In this document: in pieces, positions 43,054 to 52,300 of the stretch
Layout: every line of letters starts with the position of its first letter
Numbering within the stretch: the first letter of the stretch is position 1
NCBI RefSeq assembly: GCF_014137975.1
Contig: NZ_JACGWZ010000003.1
Span: forward strand, 461,501-525,500
Origin: Halosaccharopolyspora lacisalsi
GTDB lineage: Bacteria; Actinomycetota; Actinomycetes; Mycobacteriales; Pseudonocardiaceae
Direction of reading: 5' to 3'
DNA: 64,000 nucleotides
Program-made: the position numbers and the translations under genes
The notes under the pieces: generated by a model
What the model was told of the DNA's origin: nothing
The model's database searches: none
The model's input: the letters and a program-made list of their open reading frames with translations, nothing else

Positions 43054-44199
43054 ATGAAGATCACCGGCTTGCAGACCTACCAGGTGCCGCCTCGCTGGCT
43101 GTTCCTGCGTGTCGAGACCGACGAGGGGGTGGTCGGCTGGGGCGAACCGGTCGTCGAGGGCCGTGCCGAGACCGTGCGGGCCGCGGTCGACGAGCTGGCC
43201 GACTACCTGATCGGCCAGGACCCGAGCCGGATCGAGGACCACTGGCAGGTTCTGAGCAAGGGTGGTTTCTATCGGGGCGGCCCGGTGCTGTCCAGCGCCG
43301 TGGCCGGTATCGATCAGGCGCTCTGGGACATCAAGGGCAAGGTTCACGGTGTACCGGTGCACGACCTGCTCGGCGGGCCGGTGCGGGACCGGATGAGGGT
43401 GTATTCCTGGATCGCCGGGGACGAACCGACGGCTGCCGCCGAACACGCCGCCCAGCGGGTGGACAGCGGCTTCACCGCGATGAAGATGAACGCCACCGGT
43501 CGGACGCGGGGACTGGAGAGCCACCGTGAGATCCGGGAGGCGGCCGAGCGGGTCGGCGCCGTGCGGGAGGCGATCGGTACCGACAACGATGTGGCGATCG
43601 ACTTCCACGGGCGCGTGTCGCCCGCCGTGGCCAGGCAGCTGCTCCGGGAACTGGAGCCGTTGCACCCGATGTTCGTGGAGGAACCGGTGGTCCCGGAACT
43701 GTCCTTCGAGCTGGCGCGCCTCGGCGAGTTCACCACGATCCCCATCGCCACGGGGGAGCGCCTGTACTCGCGGTGGGACTTCCGGGAGGTGTTGGCCGGT
43801 GGCGTGGCCGTGGCCCAACCCGATCTCTCGCACGCCGGGGGAATCTCGGAGTGCCGACGGATCGCCTCGCTGGCCGAGATGTACGGGGTGAGCCTGGCGC
43901 CGCACTGCCCGCTCGGTCCGATCGCGCTGGCCGCGTCCCTGCAGGTCGACTTCGCCAGTCCGAACGCGGTCATCCAGGAAACCAGCCTGGGCATTCACTA
44001 CAACAAGGGATCGGACGTGCTCGACTACCTCGTCGACACCTCGGTCTTCGACTACACCGGCGGTTTCGTCGAGCGCCTCACCGGTCCCGGCCTGGGGATC
44101 GAGATCGACGAGCAGGCCGTGCGGCGGGCTTCCGAGCAGGCCCACCGGTGGCGCAACCCGGTGTGGCGCAACGCCGACGGCTCCTTCGCCGAGTGGTGA
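43054..44199 (+). CDS. dgoD: D-galactonate dehydratase
   Basis: A 381-residue enolase-superfamily enzyme (mandelate racemase group) dehydrating D-galactonate to 2-keto-3-deoxygalactonate. It has the N-terminal capping domain (MKITGLQTYQVPPRWLFLRV) and the metal ligands Asp in VAIDFHGRVS, Glu in FVEEPVVPE and Glu in ATGERLYSRW. The catalytic His is in LAPHCPLGPIALAA. Close matches such as LYSRWDFREVL favour DgoD over other acid-sugar dehydratases. GGAGAG lies upstream of the ATG. The kinase and aldolase of the pathway are not nearby. Confidence 0.9.
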   Translation: MKITGLQTYQVPPRWLFLRVETDEGVVGWGEPVVEGRAETVRAAVDELADYLIGQDPSRIEDHWQVLSKGGFYRGGPVLSSAVAGIDQALWDIKGKVHGVPVHDLLGGPVRDRMRVYSWIAGDEPTAAAEHAAQRVDSGFTAMKMNATGRTRGLESHREIREAAERVGAVREAIGTDNDVAIDFHGRVSPAVARQLLRELEPLHPMFVEEPVVPELSFELARLGEFTTIPIATGERLYSRWDFREVLAGGVAVAQPDLSHAGGISECRRIASLAEMYGVSLAPHCPLGPIALAASLQVDFASPNAVIQETSLGIHYNKGSDVLDYLVDTSVFDYTGGFVERLTGPGLGIEIDEQAVRRASEQAHRWRNPVWRNADGSFAEW

Positions 44200-44266
44200 G
44201 CCGCTACGGTCGTTCGCGCGACTACAGTGTTCACGGAAGCGTGATTCACTTCCGAGAAGGGGCGCC

Positions 44267-45319
44267 ATGACGTGGATGCTCTATGGAGCCAGCGGCTACA
44301 CCGGCAGGCTCGTCGCCGAGCTGGCCGCTCGGCGCGGCCAGCGGCCGGTCCTGGCCGGTCGTGATGCCGAGAAGGTGGCGAGCATCGCCATTCCGCTGGG
44401 TCTGGAGTACCGGACTTTCGACCTGGACCCCCGGGCGGTGGCCGCCGCGTTGGAGGACGTCGACGTCGTGGCGCACTGTGCCGGTCCGTTCTCGGCGACC
44501 TCGGCACCGATGGTCGACGGCTGCCTGCGTGCCGGTGCGCACTACGTGGACATCACCGGTGAGGTCGACGTGTTCGAGTCGGTCTTCGGCCGCCACGACC
44601 AAGCCCTGAACGCGGGTGTGACCCTGTTGCCCGGTGCGGGTTTCGACGTGGTGCCGACCGACTGCCTCGCGGCGCTGGCCGCGGCCGAGTTGCCGACGGC
44701 CACCCGCCTCGATTTGGCTTTCCGGGTCGGAGGCGGAATCAGTCCCGGGACCCTGAAGAGCGCGTGGGAGGGGATGGGCCTCGGGGGCCGGGTTCGCGTC
44801 GACGGGCACCTCCGGAACATTCCCGTCGCGGAGCGGGGCCGGGAGGTTCCTTTCCCCTCGGGGCGCTGCCGCGTGACCTCGCTGCCGTGGGGCGATCTCA
44901 GCACCGCCTATCGCAGCACCGGCATCGGAACCATCACGACGTTCGCCCGACTGCCCGGTCTGGACCGGGTCGGAACGCGGTCCTCCGGCTGGGCGCGCAC
45001 GGTGCTGGGACGTCCCCTGCCCCAGCGCATCGGCAAGGCAGCGATCGGTGCGCTGGTTCGGGGGCCGGGGCGACGGAGCCGCTCCGACAGTTGGGTCGAG
45101 GTTTTCGCGGAGGTCGGGGATCCCGCGGGTCGAACGGTGCGCACCGCGCTCGTCGGACCCGACACCTACGACTTCACCGCCGACTCGGTGCTGCGTACTG
45201 TCGAGGCCTTGCTGGCCGGAGCGGCCACACCGGGGACGCACACTCCTTCGACCGCGTTCGGTGCCGACTTCGTCCGGCGCATGCACGGCGTCGAGATCGT
45301 CGAGCCCCACCACGGCTGA
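44267..45319 (+). CDS. Saccharopine dehydrogenase-like (trans-acting enoyl reductase family) protein
   Basis: A 350-residue NAD(P)-dependent oxidoreductase-like protein. The Rossmann motif is MLYGASGYTGRLVAELAARR. HCAGPFSATSAPMVDGCLRA, then YVDITGEV and LPGAGFDVVPTDCLAALAA, are typical of the saccharopine dehydrogenase/trans-acting enoyl reductase group. Members work in lipid modification in mycobacteria or are uncharacterised. TACAGT (44223-44228) gives a plausible promoter with a 30-40 nt leader. The substrate is unknown. Confidence 0.82.
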   Translation: MTWMLYGASGYTGRLVAELAARRGQRPVLAGRDAEKVASIAIPLGLEYRTFDLDPRAVAAALEDVDVVAHCAGPFSATSAPMVDGCLRAGAHYVDITGEVDVFESVFGRHDQALNAGVTLLPGAGFDVVPTDCLAALAAAELPTATRLDLAFRVGGGISPGTLKSAWEGMGLGGRVRVDGHLRNIPVAERGREVPFPSGRCRVTSLPWGDLSTAYRSTGIGTITTFARLPGLDRVGTRSSGWARTVLGRPLPQRIGKAAIGALVRGPGRRSRSDSWVEVFAEVGDPAGRTVRTALVGPDTYDFTADSVLRTVEALLAGAATPGTHTPSTAFGADFVRRMHGVEIVEPHHG

Positions 45320-45389
45320 GGCAGCATCGGCCGGCGAGATGGGTCGTGGTCAGCGCGACCGGCTTCGTCGTCATCCGGACGAGAAGTCC

Positions 45390-46637
45390 TCAGTTCCGTG
45401 CTCCGGTGGGGAGCGTCGCCCGCACTCGATAACCCCCGTCGGAGAGGGGGCCGGCCGTGATGTCCCCGCTGACGAGCCCGATCCGTTCGCGCAGGCCGTC
45501 GAGTCCGTGGCCGCTGCTGGGCAGGGTTCGCTCGAACCCGTCGGCCGGGCGGGTGTTGGTGACCTCCACGCGCAGCCGCCCCGCTTCGTGCTTGATCAGC
45601 GCCTCGGCCTTTGAACCGCCCGCGTGCTTGTGCACGTTCGTCAGCGCTTCCTGCACAACCCGATATGCCGCGCGTTCGACCTGCTCCGACATCGGTTCGG
45701 GATCACCCTCGATGCTCAGCCCCACGTTCAGACCGGCCTCCCGCGATGCTTCGACCAGGGCCGGAATCCGTTCCACCTTCGGGGGTGAGGAAGAGGAACC
45801 AACCCTGGGCCCGCTCGCGTCGTGGGAGTGCAGCACTCCGAGCATCTGCCGGAGCTCCTGCATCGCCTGCTGCCCGACCCCCTCGATGACGCCGGCCGCC
45901 CGGGCCGCCTGCTCCCGGTCCTTGTGCACCACGGTCCGCAGCGCTCCGGCGTGCATCACGACCAGGCTCACCTGGTGCGCGACGACGTCGTGCATTTCCC
46001 GGGCGATGCGGGTGCGCTCCTCGCCCCGTGCGCGCTCCGCGATCAGGGCCTGCTCGCGCTCGGCACGCTCGGCGCGGTCGACCAGTCCCGTGAGATAGTC
46101 CCGTCGAGTGCGGGCGTACAACCCCGTGACCAGCGGAAGCAGCCACATGACTCCCAGCAGCACGACGATCTGAAACAAGCCCGACAGACCGTCGGCCTCG
46201 TTGGCATTCGTGTAGAACAGCAGGGCGATCATGTTCAGACCCGCGAAGCCCCACATCAGTCGGCGGTCGTGGCAGTAGGAGCCGAGGGCGTAGAGCGCGA
46301 CCTGTGCGCCGAAATTGGACATACCCGTGAACATCGCGGCGGTGCTCACCACGAGCACGGCGACCGGGTAGTACCTCCGCGCCAGCAGCGCCAGGGGCGC
46401 CGTCGCAGCGACCACCACGCCCCACGGGAGCGGAAGCACGGCGCTGGCCGGGTTCTTGACCTCGGACAGCACCTGTGCCCACAGCACCAGCAGGGTCAGC
46501 ACGACATCGGTCGCCCAGGCGGGCCACCAGGCCCGAATCCGTCCGAGCATCGACCCGGGCTCGTTTCGCCCTCCGGTCACGGCCTGCCGGTCGTGTCGCT
46601 CGTGATCGTCCGTTCGCGGGGTACGCACCGGCAACAT
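45390..46637 (-). CDS. Membrane sensor histidine kinase (NarL-type)
   Basis: A 415-residue sensor kinase. Four to five transmembrane helices lie between residues 40 and 175 (DVVLTLLVLWAQVL, GVVVAATAPLALLA, FQIVVLLGVMWLLPLVTGLY). A coiled linker (RAERAEREQALIAERARGEE) leads to the HisKA_3 box REMHDVVAHQVSLVV with the phospho-acceptor His. The ATPase domain has the N box VQEALTNVHKHAGG and the G box SGHGLDGLRERIGLV. ATG 46550 would remove a polar 29-residue tail. A LuxR-type response regulator normally sits next to such kinases; none is in this window. Confidence 0.88.
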   Translation of the reverse strand: MLPVRTPRTDDHERHDRQAVTGGRNEPGSMLGRIRAWWPAWATDVVLTLLVLWAQVLSEVKNPASAVLPLPWGVVVAATAPLALLARRYYPVAVLVVSTAAMFTGMSNFGAQVALYALGSYCHDRRLMWGFAGLNMIALLFYTNANEADGLSGLFQIVVLLGVMWLLPLVTGLYARTRRDYLTGLVDRAERAEREQALIAERARGEERTRIAREMHDVVAHQVSLVVMHAGALRTVVHKDREQAARAAGVIEGVGQQAMQELRQMLGVLHSHDASGPRVGSSSSPPKVERIPALVEASREAGLNVGLSIEGDPEPMSEQVERAAYRVVQEALTNVHKHAGGSKAEALIKHEAGRLRVEVTNTRPADGFERTLPSSGHGLDGLRERIGLVSGDITAGPLSDGGYRVRATLPTGARN

Positions 46638-46767
46638 CTTGTGTCACCCGTCAGCGGGGAGGGACGCAGGGGTGGGCCCACGGTCGTAGGCTCGCGGTAG
46701 GAGGGAGACCTCCGGGCCGCTGTCCGCCTCCTGCGCGGGTGCTACCGCAGATCACGACCTGTGGTCG

Positions 46768-48078
46768 ATGCCGGTGCAGCCCTCCTCCGCCTACCTTGCG
46801 GTGGTGTCTGTCCATCAGGAGAACTCCGCCCCCGCGAGCTCTCGCGGTACCCCCGACCCCCACGCCGAGAGCTCTCGGAAATCCCGGCTGATCGGCGTTG
46901 ACCTGGCACGGGGACTGGCCGTGCTCGGCATGTTCATCGCCCACATCGGGCCACTCCGGTTCGATCCGCACGCCGGTGGAGCGGCCGGGGTCCTGGCGAC
47001 CCTCGGCGAAGGACACGCCTCGATCCTCTTCGCCACCCTGGCCGGAGTGTCCCTGGCGCTGCTCACCGGGGGAAGCGTCCCGCACGCGGGGCCGGACCTG
47101 CGAAGCGACCGGGTCCGGATCGCGGTGCGCGCCGTGCTCCTGTTCGTCCTCGGCATGGCCCTGACCCAGCTCGGAACGCCGATGATGGTGATCCTGTCCT
47201 TCTACGGCCTGTACTTCCTGCTCGCGCTGCCGGTGTTGCGACTTCGCCCGGTCGCGCTCGCGGTGATCGCCGCCGCGTGGGCGATCGCCAGCCCGCTGAT
47301 CTCCTTCGTCGTCCGCATGCCCCTGAACACGAAGATCATCGGCGGCACGATCTCGTTCGGGGACCTCACGACGTTGCCGGAGGCCGGTTCCGCCGCACTG
47401 CGCCTGGTGCTGACCGGCGCCTACCCGGTGCTGACGTGGATGCCGTTCGTCCTCGCGGGCCTGGCGATCGGACGGCTCGACCTGCGCTCGACCGTCGTCC
47501 GGACGCGGATGTTGGGCACCGGTGTCGGCCTGGCGGTCCTCGGCTACGGTGGTTCCTGGCTCGCGCTGCACGTCTTCGGCGGTCTTCGTGCCCTGGAGCC
47601 GACGCTGGCCCGGCTGCGACCGCTGGCCGCGAAGATGGGCAGCTCCCCGCTCGAACTCGTGCAGGAGTCGAACTTCGGGGTGGTTCCCGCGAACAACCTC
47701 GCGAACCTGCTGCTCTCGGCACCCCATTCCGGTACCCCGTTCGAGATCGTGGGCTCAGCCGGGTGCGCGATCGCCGTGCTCGCGCTGTGCCTGTTCGTGG
47801 GACAACGGCTGCGTGGCGTGCTCGCCCCGTTGGCGGCCGTCGGCGCACTCGCGTTGACCGCCTACACCCTGCAGGGGGTCGCGATGAAGTTCGTGCTCAC
47901 CGACGCCGCCGTTCCCCACTTCGGGGAGCACCCGTGGCTGCCGCTGACCGGGTTCGCGCTGGTGACCCTGGTCTGTTGCTGGTCGTGGCGGGAGCTGTTC
48001 GGCCGTGGCCCGCTGGAGTGGATCCTGCACGGGGCCTCGGTCGGGGGCTCGCGCGTTCTCGTGCGGAGCCGCTCCTGA
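46768..48078 (+). CDS. DUF418/DUF1624-type membrane acyltransferase-like protein
   Basis: A 436-residue protein with about ten hydrophobic helices. The start of the membrane part, GVDLARGLAVLGMFIAHIGP, is the DUF1624/heparan-N-acetyltransferase-like signature. The C-terminal half has the DUF418 pattern (GFALVTLVCCWSWRELFGRG then PLEWILHG). Such proteins are thought to transfer acyl groups to surface glycans, but substrates are unknown. The first ~40 residues are polar and the true start may be a later GTG (46801 or 46807). Confidence 0.8.
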   Translation: MPVQPSSAYLAVVSVHQENSAPASSRGTPDPHAESSRKSRLIGVDLARGLAVLGMFIAHIGPLRFDPHAGGAAGVLATLGEGHASILFATLAGVSLALLTGGSVPHAGPDLRSDRVRIAVRAVLLFVLGMALTQLGTPMMVILSFYGLYFLLALPVLRLRPVALAVIAAAWAIASPLISFVVRMPLNTKIIGGTISFGDLTTLPEAGSAALRLVLTGAYPVLTWMPFVLAGLAIGRLDLRSTVVRTRMLGTGVGLAVLGYGGSWLALHVFGGLRALEPTLARLRPLAAKMGSSPLELVQESNFGVVPANNLANLLLSAPHSGTPFEIVGSAGCAIAVLALCLFVGQRLRGVLAPLAAVGALALTAYTLQGVAMKFVLTDAAVPHFGEHPWLPLTGFALVTLVCCWSWRELFGRGPLEWILHGASVGGSRVLVRSRS

Positions 48079-48104
48079 GGAAGCGGAGCAGCGCCGGGCG
48101 GGGA

Positions 48105-49373
48105 TCAGCCCAGACCGGTGCGGAGGTCGGTCAGGAGATCGTCGAGGACGGTCTCCTCCTCGACGGCGCGGCCGGCGCTGGCCATGAGCTCCGGGAGGTC
48201 CGGGTCCCACGGCGCCTCGGTCGCCTCCCCGGTCAGCACCGGTAGGTCCAGCCGCTCGGCCGAGGCGCGGTTGACCGCCTCGCGGTAGTCGTTCGCCGAC
48301 ATGCGCCAGGGAAGCACGCCGTGGTGGTCGTACAGCGACCGCGCGATCGTCAGTCCCGTCCAGTCCAGGTCGCCGTGGTAACGCAGGGCCGCTCCACTGT
48401 CGCCGAGGCGATTCAGCAACTCGGACACGGCCGTCGTCGGGTGTCCGTGGGTGCACACCATCGGGTGTCGGATCCCCGCCTCCACGGCGGCTTCCAGCAC
48501 GCGCGGGGTCTCACAGACAGCGACCGCGGTGCCCGCCTCGACGAGCTGTCGCGGCGCGGCCCCCAGGTCCAGGTGAGTCAGGTGCACGGGCAGCCCGAGC
48601 TCCGTACGTCGCCGCGCGTTCCGTGACCACTCGTCCGTGCCGTCCAGCGGCAACGCCCAGCACAGCGCCGTGGCCGACACGGCGTCGAGCGTGACGCCGC
48701 AGAGTTCCCACAGCCTCCTGCGGTCGCGTTCGTTGCCGGGCGGCTCCACGTCGTGGGCGATCGCCGCCGCTCGCAGCACGACCCGAGCCAGCGCCCCGCC
48801 GTTGTCGAGGTGACGCGTCCCGCCACCGAAACGGGCGGCCAGCTCCGCCCGAGACCACCACGCTCGCGGAGTGCTCCCGGGGTCGAGCACCAGCTGGGCG
48901 AGTACCGCCGCCGACCGCTCGGCGATCCGGTCCAGCTCGTCCTCGGCGATCCGCCCGTACTGGCGCAGCCAGCTCGTCCAGGGCTGTGCCCATTCCCGCT
49001 CGGTCAGGCCCCACCGGTTCAGCGCCGCGTTCAGCGCTTCGCCGACGCGGTCGCGCTGCTCGGTGCGGGCCGACGACTCCCGCGATACCACGGGACGTTC
49101 GTGCAGGATCTCCAGCACCTGCTCCAACCCGAGTCCGGATCGGGTACTCGCCCGCAACGCGGCATCCAGCTTGGACACGTTGATGCGGGTTCCCTGGCCC
49201 CACATCGGCCGACCGTAGAGCTCTCCCACGGCCTGCCGGGTCTGCTCGTCCGGTAGTTCCAGCCGGAACGTCGCCGGGCGATCGGGAGCCTCCAGCGCTT
49301 CCCGCGCTCGTTGCCAGAGGCCGTTCAATAGGGAGGAGTCCCAGGCGGCCCGGATGTCCTCGGTCTCGTTCAA
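48105..49373 (-). CDS. jetD: Wadjet nuclease subunit JetD (TIGR02679/DUF2399)
   Basis: A 422-residue protein matching the TIGR02679 family, the TOPRIM-like nuclease of Wadjet systems that cleaves plasmid DNA captured by the SMC-like complex. TOPRIM residues are Glu in AVAVCETPRVLEAAVEAG near 286 and Asp-x-Asp in RYHGDLDWTGLTIAR near 336. The N-terminal domain (EQTRQAVGELYGRPMWGQGT) is characteristic. The start is TTG, overlapping the jetC stop (TTGA). Last gene of the operon, convergent with the membrane protein gene 26 bp away. Confidence 0.9.
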   Translation of the reverse strand: MNETEDIRAAWDSSLLNGLWQRAREALEAPDRPATFRLELPDEQTRQAVGELYGRPMWGQGTRINVSKLDAALRASTRSGLGLEQVLEILHERPVVSRESSARTEQRDRVGEALNAALNRWGLTEREWAQPWTSWLRQYGRIAEDELDRIAERSAAVLAQLVLDPGSTPRAWWSRAELAARFGGGTRHLDNGGALARVVLRAAAIAHDVEPPGNERDRRRLWELCGVTLDAVSATALCWALPLDGTDEWSRNARRRTELGLPVHLTHLDLGAAPRQLVEAGTAVAVCETPRVLEAAVEAGIRHPMVCTHGHPTTAVSELLNRLGDSGAALRYHGDLDWTGLTIARSLYDHHGVLPWRMSANDYREAVNRASAERLDLPVLTGEATEAPWDPDLPELMASAGRAVEEETVLDDLLTDLRTGLG

Positions 49374-52300
49374 TGTTCCGCCCGTTCCATGCTCCGGCCG
49401 TCCCACGTGGTGTGGGCGCAGGCGATCCCGTGCCCGCTGCGTGGCCGCAGCACGTTGTAGATGTGCATTCTCGGGATCTTGGGGGACACGCCCCAGCCGC
49501 TGGGCCAGGTGATCACCCAGTCCATGTCCAGGTCCACCAGCAATCCGAGCATTCGCGCGACGGTCGGGTCGTCCAGCCGTTCGAAGGCCTCGTCCAGCAG
49601 TACCAGTCGCAGCGGCCCCTGCTGTCCGTGGGCGATCGTGTCGTAGAAAGCCGAGGCCGCGGCGAACAGCGTCACGTAGGACACCAGCCGCGTCTCCCCG
49701 GAGGACAGTTGCCTCAATCGTCGCACGCGGGGTTTGCCTTCGGGGTCGGTGTCGCGCACTCGGACGGTGAAGTCGTACCAGCGGCGATAGTCCAGCGCGC
49801 GGCTGAGGATCTCCGCGTACCCGCCGGAGGCGCTGTCCCGCTCGGTCTCGATGAGATCGGTGAACACGCGCCGCAGCAGTGCGTCCTGTTCGTCGTCCCG
49901 CTCGGCGAACGGGGCGCGTACCAGGTCGATCGTTCGGCGCAGGTCGTCGTCCAGCGCGGCGGAGGGACGCCACTCCAGCCGTACGTGCACCCCCTGGCTG
50001 GAGTGCGCGCCATCGAGTACCTCGTTCATGCGCGTGCACAGGTCGTCGGCCACCGCGATCTGCTCGCGCAACCGCTCGACGAGGTCGCGGACCAGGTAGC
50101 CGGTGAAGACAGAGCGGTGGCGCTCGTCGAGGTAGCCGCGCTGTTCGGTGAGGCGCTCGGTCACGTCCCGGGCGGCCTCGGCGACGGGTTGCGGCCCCCG
50201 CTCACTGGTGACCGTGACGGTCATCAGCCCGTGTCGCTCAGCGGCGCTGATGTCGTAACCACCGCCGAGCGTCCGCTTCAGGACGTGGAGCTCGTCCTGG
50301 ACCCGCGCCGCCGTCACCGCGGGGCGGCTGTCCGCGAGCACCAGGTCGGCGACCTCGGAGGGGTCGGAAGGTGCCGCGGTGGTGCTCACGGCCGACCACA
50401 GGCCCGGCACTCGCAATGCCTGCCGGAACGCTTCGGTGGCGGCTTCGGCCGAGCTCTCACGTTCGGCGAGCCGGGTGCGCTTGCCGTCCTCCTCGGTGGA
50501 GAGGCTGCCCTCGGTCACTCGCAGCTCGGTGACCGCTTCCCGCAACTGGGGAAGTCGTGCGCGCAGGTCCGCGTGCTCCCGCTCCAGCGCGGCGACCCTG
50601 TCGGCGGTCCGTTGGCTCTCGCCCCCCACGGTGGAGCGCAGCTCGGCCAGTGCGTCGGCTTTCTCCGCGTGGTCGTGACAGCACCGTTCGGCCCGGGTCT
50701 CGGCCGCGGCTCGATCGGTGACGGCGACGTCGTGGTGCAGCGACGTGCCGTGCAGCTCGGACAGCGTCGTCAGACACCGCCCCTCGAGGATGTCCCGCAA
50801 CCCGTCGAGGGAGTCCCTCGCTTCGAACGCGGCGTGGTGCGCGGACTCCAACACCCTGGTTTCGGCGGAAAGACCGAGTTCCCCGGCCGCGCGGACGAGT
50901 TCGGAGCGCGCGGCCCGCAGCCGTTGTTCGGCCTGTTCGTGCTCCCACGTCAGCCGAGCGGCCTCGTTCTCGGCGGCGGCGGCGATCTCCGTGGCTGCCG
51001 ACAGCCGGGCGTGCGCGGTCAGCAAGTCCCCGTCGTCGGGCAGGGATTCCACGTACCGCTCCAGGTCGGAAGCCTGCTCGGTGGCCGCGCTGTACCGCCG
51101 TTCGGCCTCGCCGACCTCGGAACGCAGCCGCGCCAGTTCCGTCTCCAGCTCCGCGATCCGACGCTTTCGGCCCGCCTCGCGCGCCTCGGCGCCCACGTAC
51201 TCGGCCGTGCGCTTGTGCCACGTTCCGGACAGCACTCCCGTACGCCAGCTCCCGTCCGGAGCGACCGACAGGCCGGCCGAACCGTCGATCGGGACGGCCG
51301 CCAGGAGAGCGGCGACGCGCTCGGAAGAGACCGGGCAACCGGGTTCGGTCGCGGGAACGAGCAGTTCGTCGAGGCCGCGGGCACCGTGTCGATGGTCGGG
51401 AGCGGCCAGCAGTTCCTGAGTTCCCGGGGCGAGTGCGACTCCGTCGGCCGTGACCCAGGCGTTGAGCAGCCCGCTGGACTCCAGCGCGGCCTCCAGGCCC
51501 GCTCTGTCCTCCTCGGTCAACCCCGGGGCGAAGTCGACCAGCCGGTAGAACGCCGTCCCGTGGCCGTCACCGCGTTCGGCGGTGACCCACCAGGCCCTGG
51601 CCGGGGTGCGCTCGGTCCCCGCGCGCAGGGCGGAGAGCTCTTCCTCCCGACCACGACCGTGCGAGCGCAGCACGGCGAGTTCCTGCTCGATGTCGGTGGC
51701 TACCTGCCGGGCTCGGTGCAACCACGGTTGCGCCCACCGACGGACTTGGTCGCGGACTTGCCGGGCGATCGAGGGATCCTCGATCAGCTGTTCCGATCCG
51801 GGCGGATCGGGAACGGGTTCGTCCGGTGCGGTACTCGGCCGTCCCTCCGCCCAGGAACGGAAGTCCTCCAGCCAGGATCTGGCGGCCTCGGACAGTTCCT
51901 GCCGCGCCTGGTTGCGCCTGCCGACCGCGTCGGTGGCCGCAACCTTGGCCTGCTTGATCTGCTGGTGTACTTCCGCCACTCCCTCCAGCCGGGCGTCCAG
52001 GTCGAGCGCCTGCTGGTGAAGCGTCAACGTGTGCGCACCGCGCTCCCTGGCCGCCGTGGCAGCCTGCTCCGCAAGGGTGAGGGCCTCGTGGAACGCGGCC
52101 GTCGTTCCTTCGACGTCGACCTCGGGAGGAACCGGGCGCTCAACGGTGTCCGGTTCCGATTCCGGCGCGGTCCGTACCCGCTCCCATGCGACGGTGGGGT
52201 GTGCGGTGGGTACCTCGGGGAGTCGGGGAGTCGGGGAGTCGTCGAGGCCGGCCGTGTTCAGCTGCCGCTTCGCGTGCTGGGCGGCTCGTTCCGCTGCTTC

